Counted from the first letter of the stretch, positions 1-10,423 are shown. The stretch is 33,373 nucleotides of DNA from Pseudomonas sp. GM80 (GCF_000282515.1 NZ_AKJD01000065.1:1-33373), one strand, 5' to 3'. A program made the numbers and translations. The notes: generated by a model from the sequence alone, not told the origin.

Positions 1-5
1 AACCG

Positions 6-628
6 TTAATTTCGCTTTTCTTGCAAAACCGGCTTTTTGACCAGTAAACGCGGGATCCGGCGCGTCACTGGCGGAACACGCAGCAGCAGAAGCACCGCAC
101 CTATAAAGGCATAGATCGCCCACTCCTCAAGATCAGCGCGCACGATCCACAGCATATGCAGCAAACCCAAGCCGAGAATCACGTAGACCAGACGATGAAG
201 TTTCTTCCATCGCACACCTAAACGACGCTGACTGTAGCGATTGGACGTTACCGCCAACGCCAACAATCCGAGAAAGCCCAACGCCCCTACTATTATGTAA
301 GGCCGCTTGCGCAACTCGACCGCCAGTTGCGACCAATCGAAACCGAGGATAAACGCCATATAGCTGCACAGATGCAAAACCACGTAGGCGAAACACCAAA
401 GCCCCAATTGACGGCGCACAGCAATCCACCCTGCCCAGCCAGTGAGTTTCTGCAGAGGCGTCATGCTCAAGGTGATCAACAGCAGCACTAACGTCCCCAG
501 TCCCAGGCGGTCGACCAATACCTTGCCGGGATCCGGCCCGAGCAAATCCTCAAGCGCCTGATACAACCAGAGCATCGGCCAGACTGCCGCCGCAATGAAA
601 ACGCTAATACGCCACAAAGGAAATCGCA

Positions 629-629
<1 letters not shown>
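6..629 (-). CDS. msrQ: MsrQ, heme-binding membrane subunit of the MsrPQ methionine sulfoxide reductase
   Basis: Integral membrane cytochrome b subunit that passes electrons to MsrP, which reduces oxidised methionines in periplasmic proteins. The 207-residue protein is almost entirely hydrophobic, with about six membrane spans (roughly residues 7-25, 43-60, 76-95, 110-127, 145-162 and 168-183). Histidines in spans (for example in VVLHLCSY and in KKLHRLVYV / GLLHMLW) fit the heme ligands of the ferric reductase-like (YedZ) family. The length matches the family. Its ATG overlaps the msrP stop codon by one base, so the two genes are translated as a coupled pair. The family assignment rests on recognised sequence and on the neighbour; gene function is inferred from E. 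coli MsrPQ. Confidence 0.93.
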
Positions 630-1642
<1,013 letters not shown>

Positions 1643-1705
1643 GACAACTCCGCAGCTTTGGAGGACAGATGCACCCATAGACTGCGGAGTATGCGGGAAA
1701 TTACA

Positions 1706-2563
1706 TCACTCGGCTTTTTTGTGCCGACGAAGGCGCAACAGGTACTGCACCGGGCCCGACGCCGCATAGGCAAGGAACACCAGCAACAGAATGCGCGGAG
1801 GATCGCTGAACACCACGGCGAACACCAGCACGACGGCAAGGATCGCCACGAACGGTACCCGCCCTTTCAAGTCCAGCTCCTTGAAGCTGTTGTACTTGAT
1901 GTTGCTGACCATCAGCATGCCAGCCGCCGCGACCATCAGCGCGACCAGGAACGACATCTTCGAACCCTGAATACCGTAATCGCTGAATGCCCAGACAATC
2001 CCCGCGACAACACCGGCCGCTGCCGGACTGGCCAGACCGATGAAATAGCGCTTGTCCGCCGTACCCACCTGAGTATTGAAGCGCGCCAGACGCAATGCCG
2101 CGCCCGCGACATAGATGAAGGCAACCATCCAGCCGACCTTGCCCATATCACCCAGCGCCCAGCCGAAGGCCAGCAACGCCGGTGCAACACCGAACGCAAC
2201 CATGTCCGACAGCGAGTCGTACTCGGCACCGAAGGCACTTTGCGTATTGGTCATGCGCGCCACACGGCCGTCGAGACCGTCGAGCACCATGGCGACGAAA
2301 ATCGCGATCGCGGCAAAGGCGAAATACTTGCTCGCGTTGGCGGAATCACCCGCGCTCAATGCCGCCTGCGCGCTCATCGAGTTGATGATGGAGTAAAACC
2401 CTGCAAACAGGTTTGCAGTGGTGAACAGATTCGGCAGCAGATAGATACCACGATGCCGGACTTTACGACCTTCTGCGTCGTGCCCTTCTTCGATGTGTTC
2501 ATCGATGGGCAGCAGGCTTTCGGCGTCAGAAGCCTTGTTCGGCTCTTCGGGACGTTCGCTCAT
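1706..2563 (-). CDS. pssA: CDP-diacylglycerol-serine O-phosphatidyltransferase (phosphatidylserine synthase)
   Basis: Makes phosphatidylserine from CDP-diacylglycerol and L-serine, the step leading to phosphatidylethanolamine. The CDP-alcohol phosphotransferase signature DG-x2-AR-x8-G-x3-D-x3-D is complete: DGRVAR, then G, then two aspartates in YDSLSD, at about residues 100-122. Six to eight hydrophobic spans follow an acidic cytoplasmic N-terminus (EEPNKASDAESLLPIDEHIEEG), as in the membrane type II PssA of pseudomonads. I chose the start MSERPEEP because AAGG lies 8 nt upstream. An ATG two codons earlier has only 2 nt spacing, and a longer open frame upstream lacks a ribosome site. It lies downstream of ilvC on the same strand, separated by a strong terminator, so it is probably transcribed separately. 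Confidence 0.93.
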   Translation of the reverse strand: MSERPEEPNKASDAESLLPIDEHIEEGHDAEGRKVRHRGIYLLPNLFTTANLFAGFYSIINSMSAQAALSAGDSANASKYFAFAAIAIFVAMVLDGLDGRVARMTNTQSAFGAEYDSLSDMVAFGVAPALLAFGWALGDMGKVGWMVAFIYVAGAALRLARFNTQVGTADKRYFIGLASPAAAGVVAGIVWAFSDYGIQGSKMSFLVALMVAAAGMLMVSNIKYNSFKELDLKGRVPFVAILAVVLVFAVVFSDPPRILLLVFLAYAASGPVQYLLRLRRHKKAE

Positions 2564-2666
2564 GGACATTACCTTGCAACGGTTTGGAGAAAATTCAACA
2601 GGTGTCTGAGGACGACAGTTCGGCCACAAACGCTGCAGCTTTATACCAGAACCACCGGCTCAAACG

Positions 2667-2694
2667 AAAAAACGCGGCCGAGGCCGCGTTTTTT
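2667..2694. terminator. Bidirectional rho-independent terminator between ilvC and pssA
   Basis: Perfect 9-bp stem AACGCGGCC / GGCCGCGTT with a two-base GA spacer, flanked by an A run on one side and a T6 run on the other. It follows the ilvC stop on the minus strand and has U tracts in both orientations. Confidence 0.9.
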
Positions 2695-2712
2695 CATATA
2701 AGGGACGACGAC

Positions 2713-3777
<1,065 letters not shown>

Positions 3778-4269
3778 TTAGATGCTGAGTACTTTGTCGC
3801 CGCGGGCAATGCCGGTTACGCCACTACGGACGGTTTCCAGAATCGATGCGGTGCCGATGGACTGAATGAAGCTGTCGAGCTTGTCGCTGGTACCGGTCAA
3901 TTGAACGGTATACACGCTGGCGCTGACGTCGACGATCTGTCCACGGTAAATATCGGTGGTGCGTTTGATCTCGGCGCGTTGGGCGCCAGTGGCCTTGACC
4001 TTGACCAGCATCAGTTCGCGCTCGATGTGAGCACTTTCCGACAGGTCCACCAGCTTGACCACTTCGATCAGCTTGTTCAGGTTTTTGGTGATCTGCTCGA
4101 TGACTTCATCGTGACCAACGGTGGTCAGCGTCAGACGCGACAGGGTCGGGTCTTCGGTCGGGGCCACGGTCAGGCTTTCGATGTTGTAGTTGCGCTGCGA
4201 GAACAGGCCGACTACGCGAGACAAAGCGCCGGGTTCGTTTTCCAGAAGCAAGGAAATAATGTGCCGCAT
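3778..4269 (-). CDS. ilvH: Acetolactate synthase small (regulatory) subunit
   Basis: Regulatory subunit of acetohydroxyacid synthase. It stimulates the large subunit and gives valine feedback inhibition. The N-terminal ACT domain (HIISLLLENEPGALSRVVGLFSQR, about residues 3-70) begins with the conserved NEPG-LSRV ligand-site stretch, and the C-terminal small-subunit domain occupies about residues 85-160. I start at MRHIISLL, giving 163 residues, the usual IlvH length. The open frame extends 10 codons upstream into ilvI without a better start. Only 2 nt separate it from the ilvI stop, so the subunits are probably made by coupled translation. Confidence 0.96.
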   Translation of the reverse strand: MRHIISLLLENEPGALSRVVGLFSQRNYNIESLTVAPTEDPTLSRLTLTTVGHDEVIEQITKNLNKLIEVVKLVDLSESAHIERELMLVKVKATGAQRAEIKRTTDIYRGQIVDVSASVYTVQLTGTSDKLDSFIQSIGTASILETVRSGVTGIARGDKVLSI

Positions 4270-4271
4270 GA

Positions 4272-5996
4272 TTAAGTACGCTCCGTCTTGCTCAGCCACA
4301 TATCGCGCATGGAGCCGTCTTTGATCTGCATCGGATAGACGTGCTCGCTGGTGTCGACCGAAACGTCGATGATCACCAGGCGATCCTTCATGGCGAACGC
4401 TTCTGCCATCTTCGACTTCAAATCTTTCGAATCGGTGATCCGTACGCCGACGTGGCCGTAGGCTTCAGCCAATTTGACGAAGTCAGGCAGCGATTCCATG
4501 TAGGAGTGCGAGTGACGGCTGCCGTAGCTCATGTCCTGCCACTGACGCACCATCCCCAGAACACCGTTGTTCAAGATGACGATTTTCACTGGCAAGCCGT
4601 ATTGCAGGCAGGTCGACAGTTCCTGGATGTTCATCTGGATACTGCCTTCGCCGGTGACGCAGGCAACGTCGTCATCCGGGAAGCTCAACTTGATGCCCAT
4701 GGCCGCCGGGAAACCGAAGCCCATGGTGCCCAGACCACCGGAGTTGATCCAGCGATTCGGCTTGTTGAACGTGTAGTACTGCGCCGCGAACATCTGGTGC
4801 TGACCGACGTCGGAAGTAATGAAGGCATCGCCCTTGGTCACTTCGCAGAGGGTTTCGATCACGGTCTGCGGCTTGATCACGCTGCCGTCGCCCTTGTCGT
4901 AAGGGAACAGGCCGCGATCACCGCGCCATTCATCCACCTGCTTCCACCAGCTGGCCACGGACTCCTTGTTCGGGGTCTCGCCGATTTCCTTGAGGATCGC
5001 GACCATTTCGGTCAGGACGCTCTCAACCGGACCAACGATAGGCACGTCGGCCTTGATGGTTTTGGAAATCGAAGCCGGGTCGATGTCGATGTGGATGATC
5101 TTGGCGTTCGGGCAGAATTTCGCCGGGCCGTTGATCACGCGATCGTCGAAACGCGCGCCGACCGCGAGGATCACGTCAGCATGGTGCATCGCCAGGTTGG
5201 CGGTGTAGCTGCCGTGCATGCCGAGCATGCCGATGAACTGACGATCAGTGCCGGGGAAACCGCCCAGGCCCATCAGTGTGTTGGTCACTGGCAGGTTGAG
5301 CATTTTCGCCAGTTCGGTCAGCGGTGCGGAACCGTTGCCGAGGATCACGCCGCCACCGGAGTACAGCACAGGGCGCTTGGCCGCCAACAGCATTTCTGCC
5401 GCCTTGCGGATTTGCCCGGAGTGACCGCGAACGGCCGGGCTGTAGGAACGCAGCTTGGCTTTCTTCGGGAAGATGTATTCGAACTTCTCGGCCGGGTTGG
5501 TCATGTCTTTCGGGATATCGACCACGACCGGCCCCGGACGACCGGATTGCGCCAGGTAGAAGGCCTTCTTCATGACTTCCGGGATTTCCGAGGCGTGCTT
5601 GATCATGAAGCTGTGCTTCACGATCGGCCGGGAGATACCGATCATGTCGGTTTCCTGGAACGCGTCGGTGCCGACCATGGTGCTTGGCACCTGACCGGAA
5701 ATGATCACCATTGGAATCGAATCCATATAGGCCGTGGCGATACCGGTGATGGCGTTTGTGGCGCCTGGACCGGAAGTCACCAATACCACGCCGGCTTTAC
5801 CGGTGGCACGGGCGTAGCCGTCAGCCATATGGGTTGCCGCTTGTTCGTGACGAACCAGGATGTGATTCACTTCCGGTTCTTTGAACAAGGCATCGTAAAC
5901 ATGCAGGAGAGCACCACCCGGGTACCCGTAGATATATTTGACGCCTTCGTCACGCAAAAAGCGGACGAGCATCTCACCGCCAGATAAAAGCTCCAC
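4272..5996 (-). CDS. ilvI: Acetolactate synthase large (catalytic) subunit, biosynthetic
   Basis: Thiamine-diphosphate enzyme condensing two pyruvates to acetolactate, or pyruvate with 2-ketobutyrate, the first step to valine, leucine and isoleucine. The catalytic glutamate is in [16 protein letters not shown] at about residue 51. The FAD-binding middle domain follows, and the ThDP/Mg motif is GEGSIQMN...LNNGVLGMV in the C-terminal third, with GEG in place of the common GDG. I start at the GTG reading [10 protein letters not shown] (574 residues) because AGAGG lies 8 nt upstream. The GTG three codons earlier overlaps that ribosome site. It is the first gene of ilvI-ilvH-ilvC and is preceded by a long leader. 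Confidence 0.96.
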   Translation of the reverse strand: MELLSGGEMLVRFLRDEGVKYIYGYPGGALLHVYDALFKEPEVNHILVRHEQAATHMADGYARATGKAGVVLVTSGPGATNAITGIATAYMDSIPMVIISGQVPSTMVGTDAFQETDMIGISRPIVKHSFMIKHASEIPEVMKKAFYLAQSGRPGPVVVDIPKDMTNPAEKFEYIFPKKAKLRSYSPAVRGHSGQIRKAAEMLLAAKRPVLYSGGGVILGNGSAPLTELAKMLNLPVTNTLMGLGGFPGTDRQFIGMLGMHGSYTANLAMHHADVILAVGARFDDRVINGPAKFCPNAKIIHIDIDPASISKTIKADVPIVGPVESVLTEMVAILKEIGETPNKESVASWWKQVDEWRGDRGLFPYDKGDGSVIKPQTVIETLCEVTKGDAFITSDVGQHQMFAAQYYTFNKPNRWINSGGLGTMGFGFPAAMGIKLSFPDDDVACVTGEGSIQMNIQELSTCLQYGLPVKIVILNNGVLGMVRQWQDMSYGSRHSHSYMESLPDFVKLAEAYGHVGVRITDSKDLKSKMAEAFAMKDRLVIIDVSVDTSEHVYPMQIKDGSMRDMWLSKTERT

Positions 5997-6255
5997 GTTG
6001 TTCACCTCTAAAACGCCAGAATACCGTCCACAAAAAAGGGGCGGGTCTTAATAGGTTTACTTCTCGGCAGAGCATGAGCGACGGTGGTCGCCGACTACGT
6101 CAGCACTGACTGAGCAAGTATTGGGATCGTCCCAAGTGTTGCGGGCCTTTCCCACCCAGCGCGAGGTAACGCGTTGCGGGTGTAACAGGTCGGCGCGGAT
6201 GTGCGCCTCATGATCTACCGAGTGGGTCTGCTTCTGGCAGTCCCTCTACAGCGGA
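5997..6255 (-). promoter_or_regulatory. Long structured leader of the ilvI-ilvH-ilvC operon
   Basis: About 260 nt lie between the predicted transcription start and the ilvI GTG. The stretch holds three consecutive short perfect stems: positions 6121-6135 (TTGGGA/TCCCAA), 6099-6110 (GTCAG/CTGAC) and 6078-6091 (GCGAC/GTCGC). A direct repeat of CCCGCAAC is at 6138-6145 and 6173-6180. A T6 run follows a C-rich stretch at about 6032-6042, just before the ribosome site. A 38-codon open frame (6095-6211) crosses the stems. The layout suggests attenuation or another RNA-level control of branched-chain synthesis, but I could not draw a convincing terminator/antiterminator pair. Confidence 0.5.
6095..6211 (-). 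CDS. Possible leader peptide upstream of ilvI
   Basis: A 38-codon frame starting ATG AGG CGC and ending at TAG inside the ilvI leader. Its final third reads TLGTIPILAQSVLT, with six Ile/Leu/Val codons in 13. That is a modest enrichment for the products of the operon, far weaker than the valine runs of the E. coli ilvB leader peptide. Its stop codon lies just beyond the 6099-6110 stem, so ribosome position could affect the folding. The upstream sequence offers only a weak GGTAG as ribosome site. I see this as a candidate, not a confirmed gene. Confidence 0.25.
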   Translation of the reverse strand: MRRTSAPTCYTRNALPRAGWERPATLGTIPILAQSVLT

Positions 6256-6261
6256 CTTTCG

Positions 6262-6290
6262 ATTCTTCTGTTTCGCCCTCTCCAAGTCAA
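6262..6290 (-). promoter_or_regulatory. Probable sigma-70 promoter of the ilvI operon
   Basis: On the minus strand TTGACT (6285-6290) and AAGAAT (6262-6267) are separated by 17 nt. This would start transcription near 6255, about 260 nt before ilvI. A second TTGACG lies 2 nt further upstream but has no good -10. Confidence 0.5.
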
Positions 6291-6395
6291 GCCGTCAATG
6301 CGGTTAATTGTGGGTAAGCACATGAGAACGCAAGAAAAAACCTGGAAACCGCTACTCTGTTAGTGTCAATTGCGCAATTTTGCCAAGGAATCAGC

Positions 6396-6812
6396 ATGCG
6401 AACGCTCCTCCTTACTCTGCTGATCGGCCTCAGCCCATGGTGCACGGCCGCTCAAATCTACAAATGGGTCGATGCCCAGGGGGTTACGCATTTCGATGCG
6501 CAGCCGCCACCGGGTCAATCTTCCACTACCGTGCAGACGCCCTCCCCGGCCCCGCCGAAACCTGCGGCGATGTCGGGCAGTGGCGTACTCGGTGATCAGA
6601 AGGCAATTGATGACAAGGTGAAGAAACAGGTCGCGGATCAGCAGGCGCAGCTCAAGCAGTTTTGCGAGCAGGCACGGACGAACCTGGCGCAATTGCAGAA
6701 CAATCCGCGATTGAGGGAGGAAGTGGAGGGACAGTTACGCCGGCTGGATGACGCGCTGCGTCAGGAACGCATCGCTGAAGCGCAGAAACAAATCGCACAG
6801 AATTGTGAGTAG
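6396..6812 (+). CDS. Secreted DUF4124-domain protein of unknown function
   Basis: The 138-residue protein begins with a signal peptide (MRTLLLTLLIGLSPWCTAA, cleavage after about residue 19). A DUF4124 motif follows directly (QIYKWVDAQGVTHFDAQPP), the short N-terminal domain common in gammaproteobacterial envelope proteins. Then comes a Pro/Ser-rich linker (about 40-58) and a charged, glutamine-rich helical tail, probably coiled coil (about 68-135), with two cysteines (in FCEQAR and the final NCE) that could form a disulfide. I start at ATG 6396 because AAGGA precedes it by 7 nt. An in-frame GTG 11 codons upstream has none. The gene is divergent from ilvI and faces yqcC, with a REP doublet between the 3' ends. 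Its function is not known to me. Confidence 0.85.
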   Translation: MRTLLLTLLIGLSPWCTAAQIYKWVDAQGVTHFDAQPPPGQSSTTVQTPSPAPPKPAAMSGSGVLGDQKAIDDKVKKQVADQQAQLKQFCEQARTNLAQLQNNPRLREEVEGQLRRLDDALRQERIAEAQKQIAQNCE

Positions 6813-6817
6813 AAACC

Positions 6818-6895
6818 TGTAGGAGCTGCCGCAGGCTGCGATCTTTTGATCCATAAAACCAGATCAAAAGATCGCAGCCTGCGGCAGCTCCTACA
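6818..6895. repeat. REP doublet, family A (palindromic unit pair)
   Basis: Two 33-nt arms, 6818-6850 and 6863-6895, are perfect inverted copies with a 12-nt spacer. The unit begins TGTAGGAGCTGCCGC, continues AGGCTGCGATC and ends TTTTGAT. The same unit recurs at 29127, 31185 and 33314 in this window. It sits between the convergent 3' ends of the DUF4124 gene and yqcC. Doublets of this kind (REPINs) are mobilised by RAYT transposases encoded elsewhere in Pseudomonas genomes. Confidence 0.93.
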
Positions 6896-6906
6896 TTGAT
6901 GAGGTG

Positions 6907-7242
6907 TCAGTGCGAGGCGGTGATCAGCAGGTCGAACTCTTTGAGCAGCACCTGCAGTTGACGATCCTTGCCACCCAGGTTGCGCTGGGCGAAGACCATT
7001 TCTGCCATCTCCTGGATACCCGAAGCATTCGGCAACGGCAGATCCTGTTCGAGGATCATCTTCATGCGCGGCAGGAAGATCCATTGCAGCCATTGTTCGA
7101 AGTCCAGCGTATCGACCGAAAACGGTTCGACACTGCTCAGGGCTTCGGCCGACGGCGACACCTCGTCCCACCAGCCTTGTGTGCGCAATTCACGCTCGAT
7201 CAATAGCAACTGATCGGCGATTTTCGGGAAACGGGCATCCAT
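6907..7242 (-). CDS. yqcC: YqcC family protein (DUF446)
   Basis: A 111-residue cytoplasmic protein of the YqcC family, which has no assigned biochemical role. It is mainly helical, with the family's aromatic block (FEQWLQWIFLPRMKMILEQ, about residues 46-64) and a Leu-rich C-terminus (QLQVLLKEFDLL). There is no signal peptide or membrane span. I start at MDARFPKIADQ, whose ATG overlaps the lpoP TGA by one base. The frame is open further upstream inside lpoP, but a coupled start is the simplest reading. It is the last gene of mrcB-lpoP-yqcC. In E. coli yqcC neighbours the pseudouridine synthase truC; here the partner is the cell-wall pair. Confidence 0.85.
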   Translation of the reverse strand: MDARFPKIADQLLLIERELRTQGWWDEVSPSAEALSSVEPFSVDTLDFEQWLQWIFLPRMKMILEQDLPLPNASGIQEMAEMVFAQRNLGGKDRQLQVLLKEFDLLITASH

Positions 7243-7997
7243 CACAGCGAAACCTTGGCCTTCTGACGGGCCTGAGCGGCGCCGGCGGAATCGCCTTGTT
7301 TCTCGCGGGACTGAGCGATGATTTCCCACAGACTGGCTTGCAGGTCCGGGCGACCGTTGGCCATCGTCAGCGCACGACGGGCGAACTGCTCGGCTTGCGG
7401 CGCATCCCCTTGAGCCATGCGCACTTGCGCCAGGCGATAAAGCACTTGCGGCTCACGCGGAGCGACGCGCTGTGCACGTTCCAGGCTGGAAGACGCGCCG
7501 TTGAGGTCGCCGCCCGCCTGTTGCTGCTGAGCGGTAGTCAGCAAGGCGAGCACCGGGCCGTCCAGCTGTTCGTCTGCCGACAAGCCGCCGCCACTGCTGG
7601 CGGAAGGAATCCCGCTCGGCGTCGAAGGCATGCTGTAGCTGCCGGAATTGATCGGTGCCGATTCAACGGCCGGAGGTGTGTACGGCCCCGACGTGATACC
7701 GCCGGACGCCGGGCCCGACTCGATAGGCGAAGAGCTGATCGGCGTCGACACGGCGGCACCGCCACCCGGCACCATCACCACCACGCCGGTATCGCCTTGC
7801 GGGATCGCTTGAGTCTGAGCCTGAGCCTGCGCAGGACGCTTTACGGTCGTTTGACGGAAACCGCCATTGGCCGAAATACGTTCGCTGTTGGACACAGCCG
7901 TACCGGAATCGACCACCGGGATCGAACCACGCTGTACGGTAGAGCAGCCGCTGAGCAAAGCCACGGCGGTCACCGCTGGAATCAACCACTTGTTCAC
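7242..7997 (-). CDS. lpoP: TPR lipoprotein, probable PBP1b activator LpoP
   Basis: Outer-membrane lipoprotein predicted to reach through the periplasm and activate the peptidoglycan synthase PBP1b, as described for LpoP of P. aeruginosa. The N-terminus is a lipoprotein signal (MNKWLIPAVTAVALLSGC, lipidated Cys18). Serine follows the cysteine, which fits outer-membrane sorting. A disordered Ser/Gly/Pro/Thr-rich linker spans about residues 25-140. Tetratricopeptide-like helices fill about residues 145-240 (LALLTTAQQQQAGGDLNGA, VLYRLAQVRMAQGD, ASLWEIIAQSREKQGD). The start is GTG with AGAGGG 6 nt upstream. It begins 16 nt after the mrcB stop, and this adjacency supports the assignment. E. coli uses an unrelated activator, LpoB. 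Confidence 0.88.
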   Translation of the reverse strand: MNKWLIPAVTAVALLSGCSTVQRGSIPVVDSGTAVSNSERISANGGFRQTTVKRPAQAQAQTQAIPQGDTGVVVMVPGGGAAVSTPISSSPIESGPASGGITSGPYTPPAVESAPINSGSYSMPSTPSGIPSASSGGGLSADEQLDGPVLALLTTAQQQQAGGDLNGASSSLERAQRVAPREPQVLYRLAQVRMAQGDAPQAEQFARRALTMANGRPDLQASLWEIIAQSREKQGDSAGAAQARQKAKVSL

Positions 7998-8013
7998 TTG
8001 AAACCCTCTTTGC

Positions 8014-10338
8014 TTAATTCATCCAGCCCTTGACCCAATCCATCACCGACTCGCCGGAAGCAGGCGTTTCGCTTGCACAGGCGGCGCCGGGTGGCGGTTC
8101 GCTGCCGCGAATATACGGCATCTGTACCGCCCCTGGGCAGTTGGCATCGGAGCCCTGCCCGGTGCGCGAATCGACCCAGGCCTGGACGATGTTGTCCGGC
8201 TGCGGCATGTCCAGCGGCAGCGGATCAGCCTTGCGCATGAAACTGGTCCAGACTTGCAACGCGCCGGTGGCCCCGGTGAACGGCGTCTTGCCGTTATCGT
8301 CGCGGCCCAGCCACACCACCGCCAGCAGATCCTGGCTGAAACCGGCGAACCAGCTGTCACGGGAATCGTTACTGGTGCCGGTCTTGCCGGCGAGTGTCAG
8401 GGTCTTGGGCAGCACGTTATAAACCGAACTGCCGGTACCTTCACGCATCACGCGCTGCATGGCGTTCTGGATCAGATAGATGGACGCCGGGTCGAAACGC
8501 TGCTCGATCTGGAACGGATAACGCTTGAGCGGTTCGCCCTCGGCGGTCAGCACGCTGCGAATCCCGCGCATCGGCGTGTTGAAACCACCGTTGGCGAGGG
8601 TCTGGTACATGGTCGCCACTTCGATCGGGGTCATGCCACCCGCGCCGAGCAACATTGACGGGAAGGCCGGGAATTCACGTGTAACGCCCAGACGACCGAG
8701 TGTTTTCAACACATTCGGCACGCCCACTTCCAGACCCAGACGCGAGGTCGACAGGTTGTAGGAGTGCGCCAGGCCCTGATAGAGGAAGACCGTGCCGTGG
8801 GAGCGGCGATCATAGTTCTGCGGCTTCCACACCTGACCGTTCGCGCCTTTGACCGACAACGGATCGTCGGACAGCCAACTGGTCAGCGTGTACTGGCTCG
8901 GCTTCTCCAACGCGGTGAGATAAACCGCCGGCTTGATCAACGAACCGATCGGCCGCACTGCATCCAGTGCCCGGTTGAAGCCGGCAAAACTGGCCTGACG
9001 GCTGCCGATCATCGCCTGCACTTCGCCGGTTTCCGGGTTGGTCACGACCATCGCTGCTTCGACATCGTCGGAGCCCTTGCGCCCGGACAGACGCTTGAAC
9101 GTGTCGTTGACCGAGGCTTCGGCCTTCATCTGCAGAATCGGGTCGAAACTGGTGAAGATCCGCAGGCCTTCTTCGGTCAAGTCTTCGTCGCGGTAGTCTT
9201 CGCGCAACTGCCGTTTGACCAGATCGACAAAGCCCGGGAACGAACTGTCGGCGAGCTTGCCGCGCGTGGTCACGCCCAGCGGCATTTTCTTCGCTGCTTC
9301 GACCTGCTCGGCCGTCGCCACGCCCTGCTGCTCAAGTACGTCGAGCACCAGGTTACGCCGCTCCAACGCGCGCTCCGGGTTGCGTCGCGGGTTGTAGTAG
9401 GACGGGCCTTTGACCATGCCGACCAGCAACGCCACCTGATGCAGTTTCAATTCGGATAATGGCTGACCGAAGAAGAACTGGCTGGCCAGACCGAAACCGT
9501 GCACTGCGCGCTGACCGTCCTGCCCGACGAAGACTTCATTGAGGTAGGCCTCAAGGATTTCTTTCTTGTCGTAATGCATTTCCAGCAACAGCGCCATCAT
9601 CGCTTCGGTGAGCTTGCGGGTCAGGCTGCGTTCGTTGGTCAGGTAAAAGTTTTTCACCAACTGCTGGGTCAGCGTACTGCCGCCCTGGGTCATCTTGCCG
9701 CCAGAGGTGTTGACCCAGATAGCCCGGGCAATCGACTTCGGCGACACGCCCCAGTGGCTGTAGTAATCGCGGTCTTCTACAGCGACCAGGGTTTCGAGCA
9801 GGTACGGCGGCACCTGATCGAGCTTGATCAGAATGCGGTCTTCGAGATTCTTTGGATAAATGCCGCCGATCATCAGCGGTTCAAGGCGTACCACGGACAG
9901 TTTCGAACCGTTGGTCGCCGACAACTCAGCCACGTAATCGCCGGAGAAACGCACGCGCACCGGCTGCGGCTTCTCCAGGCCTTCATAGAACTGGAAGCCA
10001 CGGGTATTCAGATCGACCGTATTACCGTTGACAGCTGCGGCGCCGGGACCATTGCTCACGGCTTCGCGGCGATAGCCAAGAGCATCGAGTTCGGTAAGGA
10101 AATCGTCCTTGCTGAGCTTTTGTCCGACGAACAGCTCAAGCGGCCGCGCGTAGACCTTCGCCGGGATGGTCCAGCGCTTGCCGGAGAACTTCTCCTGCAC
10201 CACGGCATCGAGGTAAACGGCGAAGCCGGCCAGCACGACAAGGCCGACCAGACTGAGTTTAATGGCCCAGCTCAACCACGGGCTGAGGCCCTTGGAAGGT
10301 GGTTTTTTCTTGGTACGGGGGGATCGAGTTCGAGTCAT
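8014..10338 (-). CDS. mrcB: Penicillin-binding protein 1B (bifunctional transglycosylase/transpeptidase)
   Basis: Class A PBP that polymerises lipid II and cross-links peptidoglycan at the inner membrane. A basic cytoplasmic tail (RTKKKPPSKG) precedes one membrane span (about residues 25-46). Next comes the UB2H region (about 55-150), where the Lpo activator docks in E. coli. The GT51 transglycosylase has the catalytic Glu in EDRDYYSHWG (about 187) and GGSTLTQQLVKNF. The transpeptidase has SxxK as SLIK (about 463), SxN as SYN (about 525) and KTG as KTGTS (about 651). The 774 residues are normal for Pseudomonas PonB. Upstream, TATAAT ends 8 nt before the ATG and there is no ribosome site, so the mRNA may be leaderless. 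Confidence 0.97.
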   Translation of the reverse strand: MTRTRSPRTKKKPPSKGLSPWLSWAIKLSLVGLVVLAGFAVYLDAVVQEKFSGKRWTIPAKVYARPLELFVGQKLSKDDFLTELDALGYRREAVSNGPGAAAVNGNTVDLNTRGFQFYEGLEKPQPVRVRFSGDYVAELSATNGSKLSVVRLEPLMIGGIYPKNLEDRILIKLDQVPPYLLETLVAVEDRDYYSHWGVSPKSIARAIWVNTSGGKMTQGGSTLTQQLVKNFYLTNERSLTRKLTEAMMALLLEMHYDKKEILEAYLNEVFVGQDGQRAVHGFGLASQFFFGQPLSELKLHQVALLVGMVKGPSYYNPRRNPERALERRNLVLDVLEQQGVATAEQVEAAKKMPLGVTTRGKLADSSFPGFVDLVKRQLREDYRDEDLTEEGLRIFTSFDPILQMKAEASVNDTFKRLSGRKGSDDVEAAMVVTNPETGEVQAMIGSRQASFAGFNRALDAVRPIGSLIKPAVYLTALEKPSQYTLTSWLSDDPLSVKGANGQVWKPQNYDRRSHGTVFLYQGLAHSYNLSTSRLGLEVGVPNVLKTLGRLGVTREFPAFPSMLLGAGGMTPIEVATMYQTLANGGFNTPMRGIRSVLTAEGEPLKRYPFQIEQRFDPASIYLIQNAMQRVMREGTGSSVYNVLPKTLTLAGKTGTSNDSRDSWFAGFSQDLLAVVWLGRDDNGKTPFTGATGALQVWTSFMRKADPLPLDMPQPDNIVQAWVDSRTGQGSDANCPGAVQMPYIRGSEPPPGAACASETPASGESVMDWVKGWMN

Positions 10339-10346
10339 GGCGGCGG

Positions 10347-10352
10347 ATTATA
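10347..10352 (-). promoter_or_regulatory. Consensus -10 box immediately upstream of mrcB
   Basis: A perfect TATAAT on the minus strand, followed by only CCGCCGCC before the mrcB ATG. A weak -35 (CTGTTG) can be drawn 17 nt upstream. Transcription from here would start at or within 1-2 nt of the ATG. Confidence 0.5.
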
Positions 10353-10389
10353 CGCACTTTATTCATCCTCAACAGGAGCGCTCCGAGGT

Positions 10390-10423
10390 TTGCGTCAGGC
10401 TGGCGAGCGGCCATAATGGCCGC
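10390..10423 (+). promoter_or_regulatory. Probable promoter of the 10456 gene, with overlapping palindrome
   Basis: TTGCGT (10390-10395) and CATAAT (10412-10417) are 16 nt apart. A perfect 17-bp palindrome GCGGCCATAATGGCCGC (10407-10423) covers the -10 box, so it could be an operator. It lies in the short divergent region shared with mrcB. Confidence 0.45.

Noticed and set aside
4341..5987. Open frame of 548 codons on the plus strand
   Set aside because: It is antisense to ilvI and arises from GC-rich codon bias. Its product is rich in His, Arg and Asp with no family resemblance, and there is no ribosome site.
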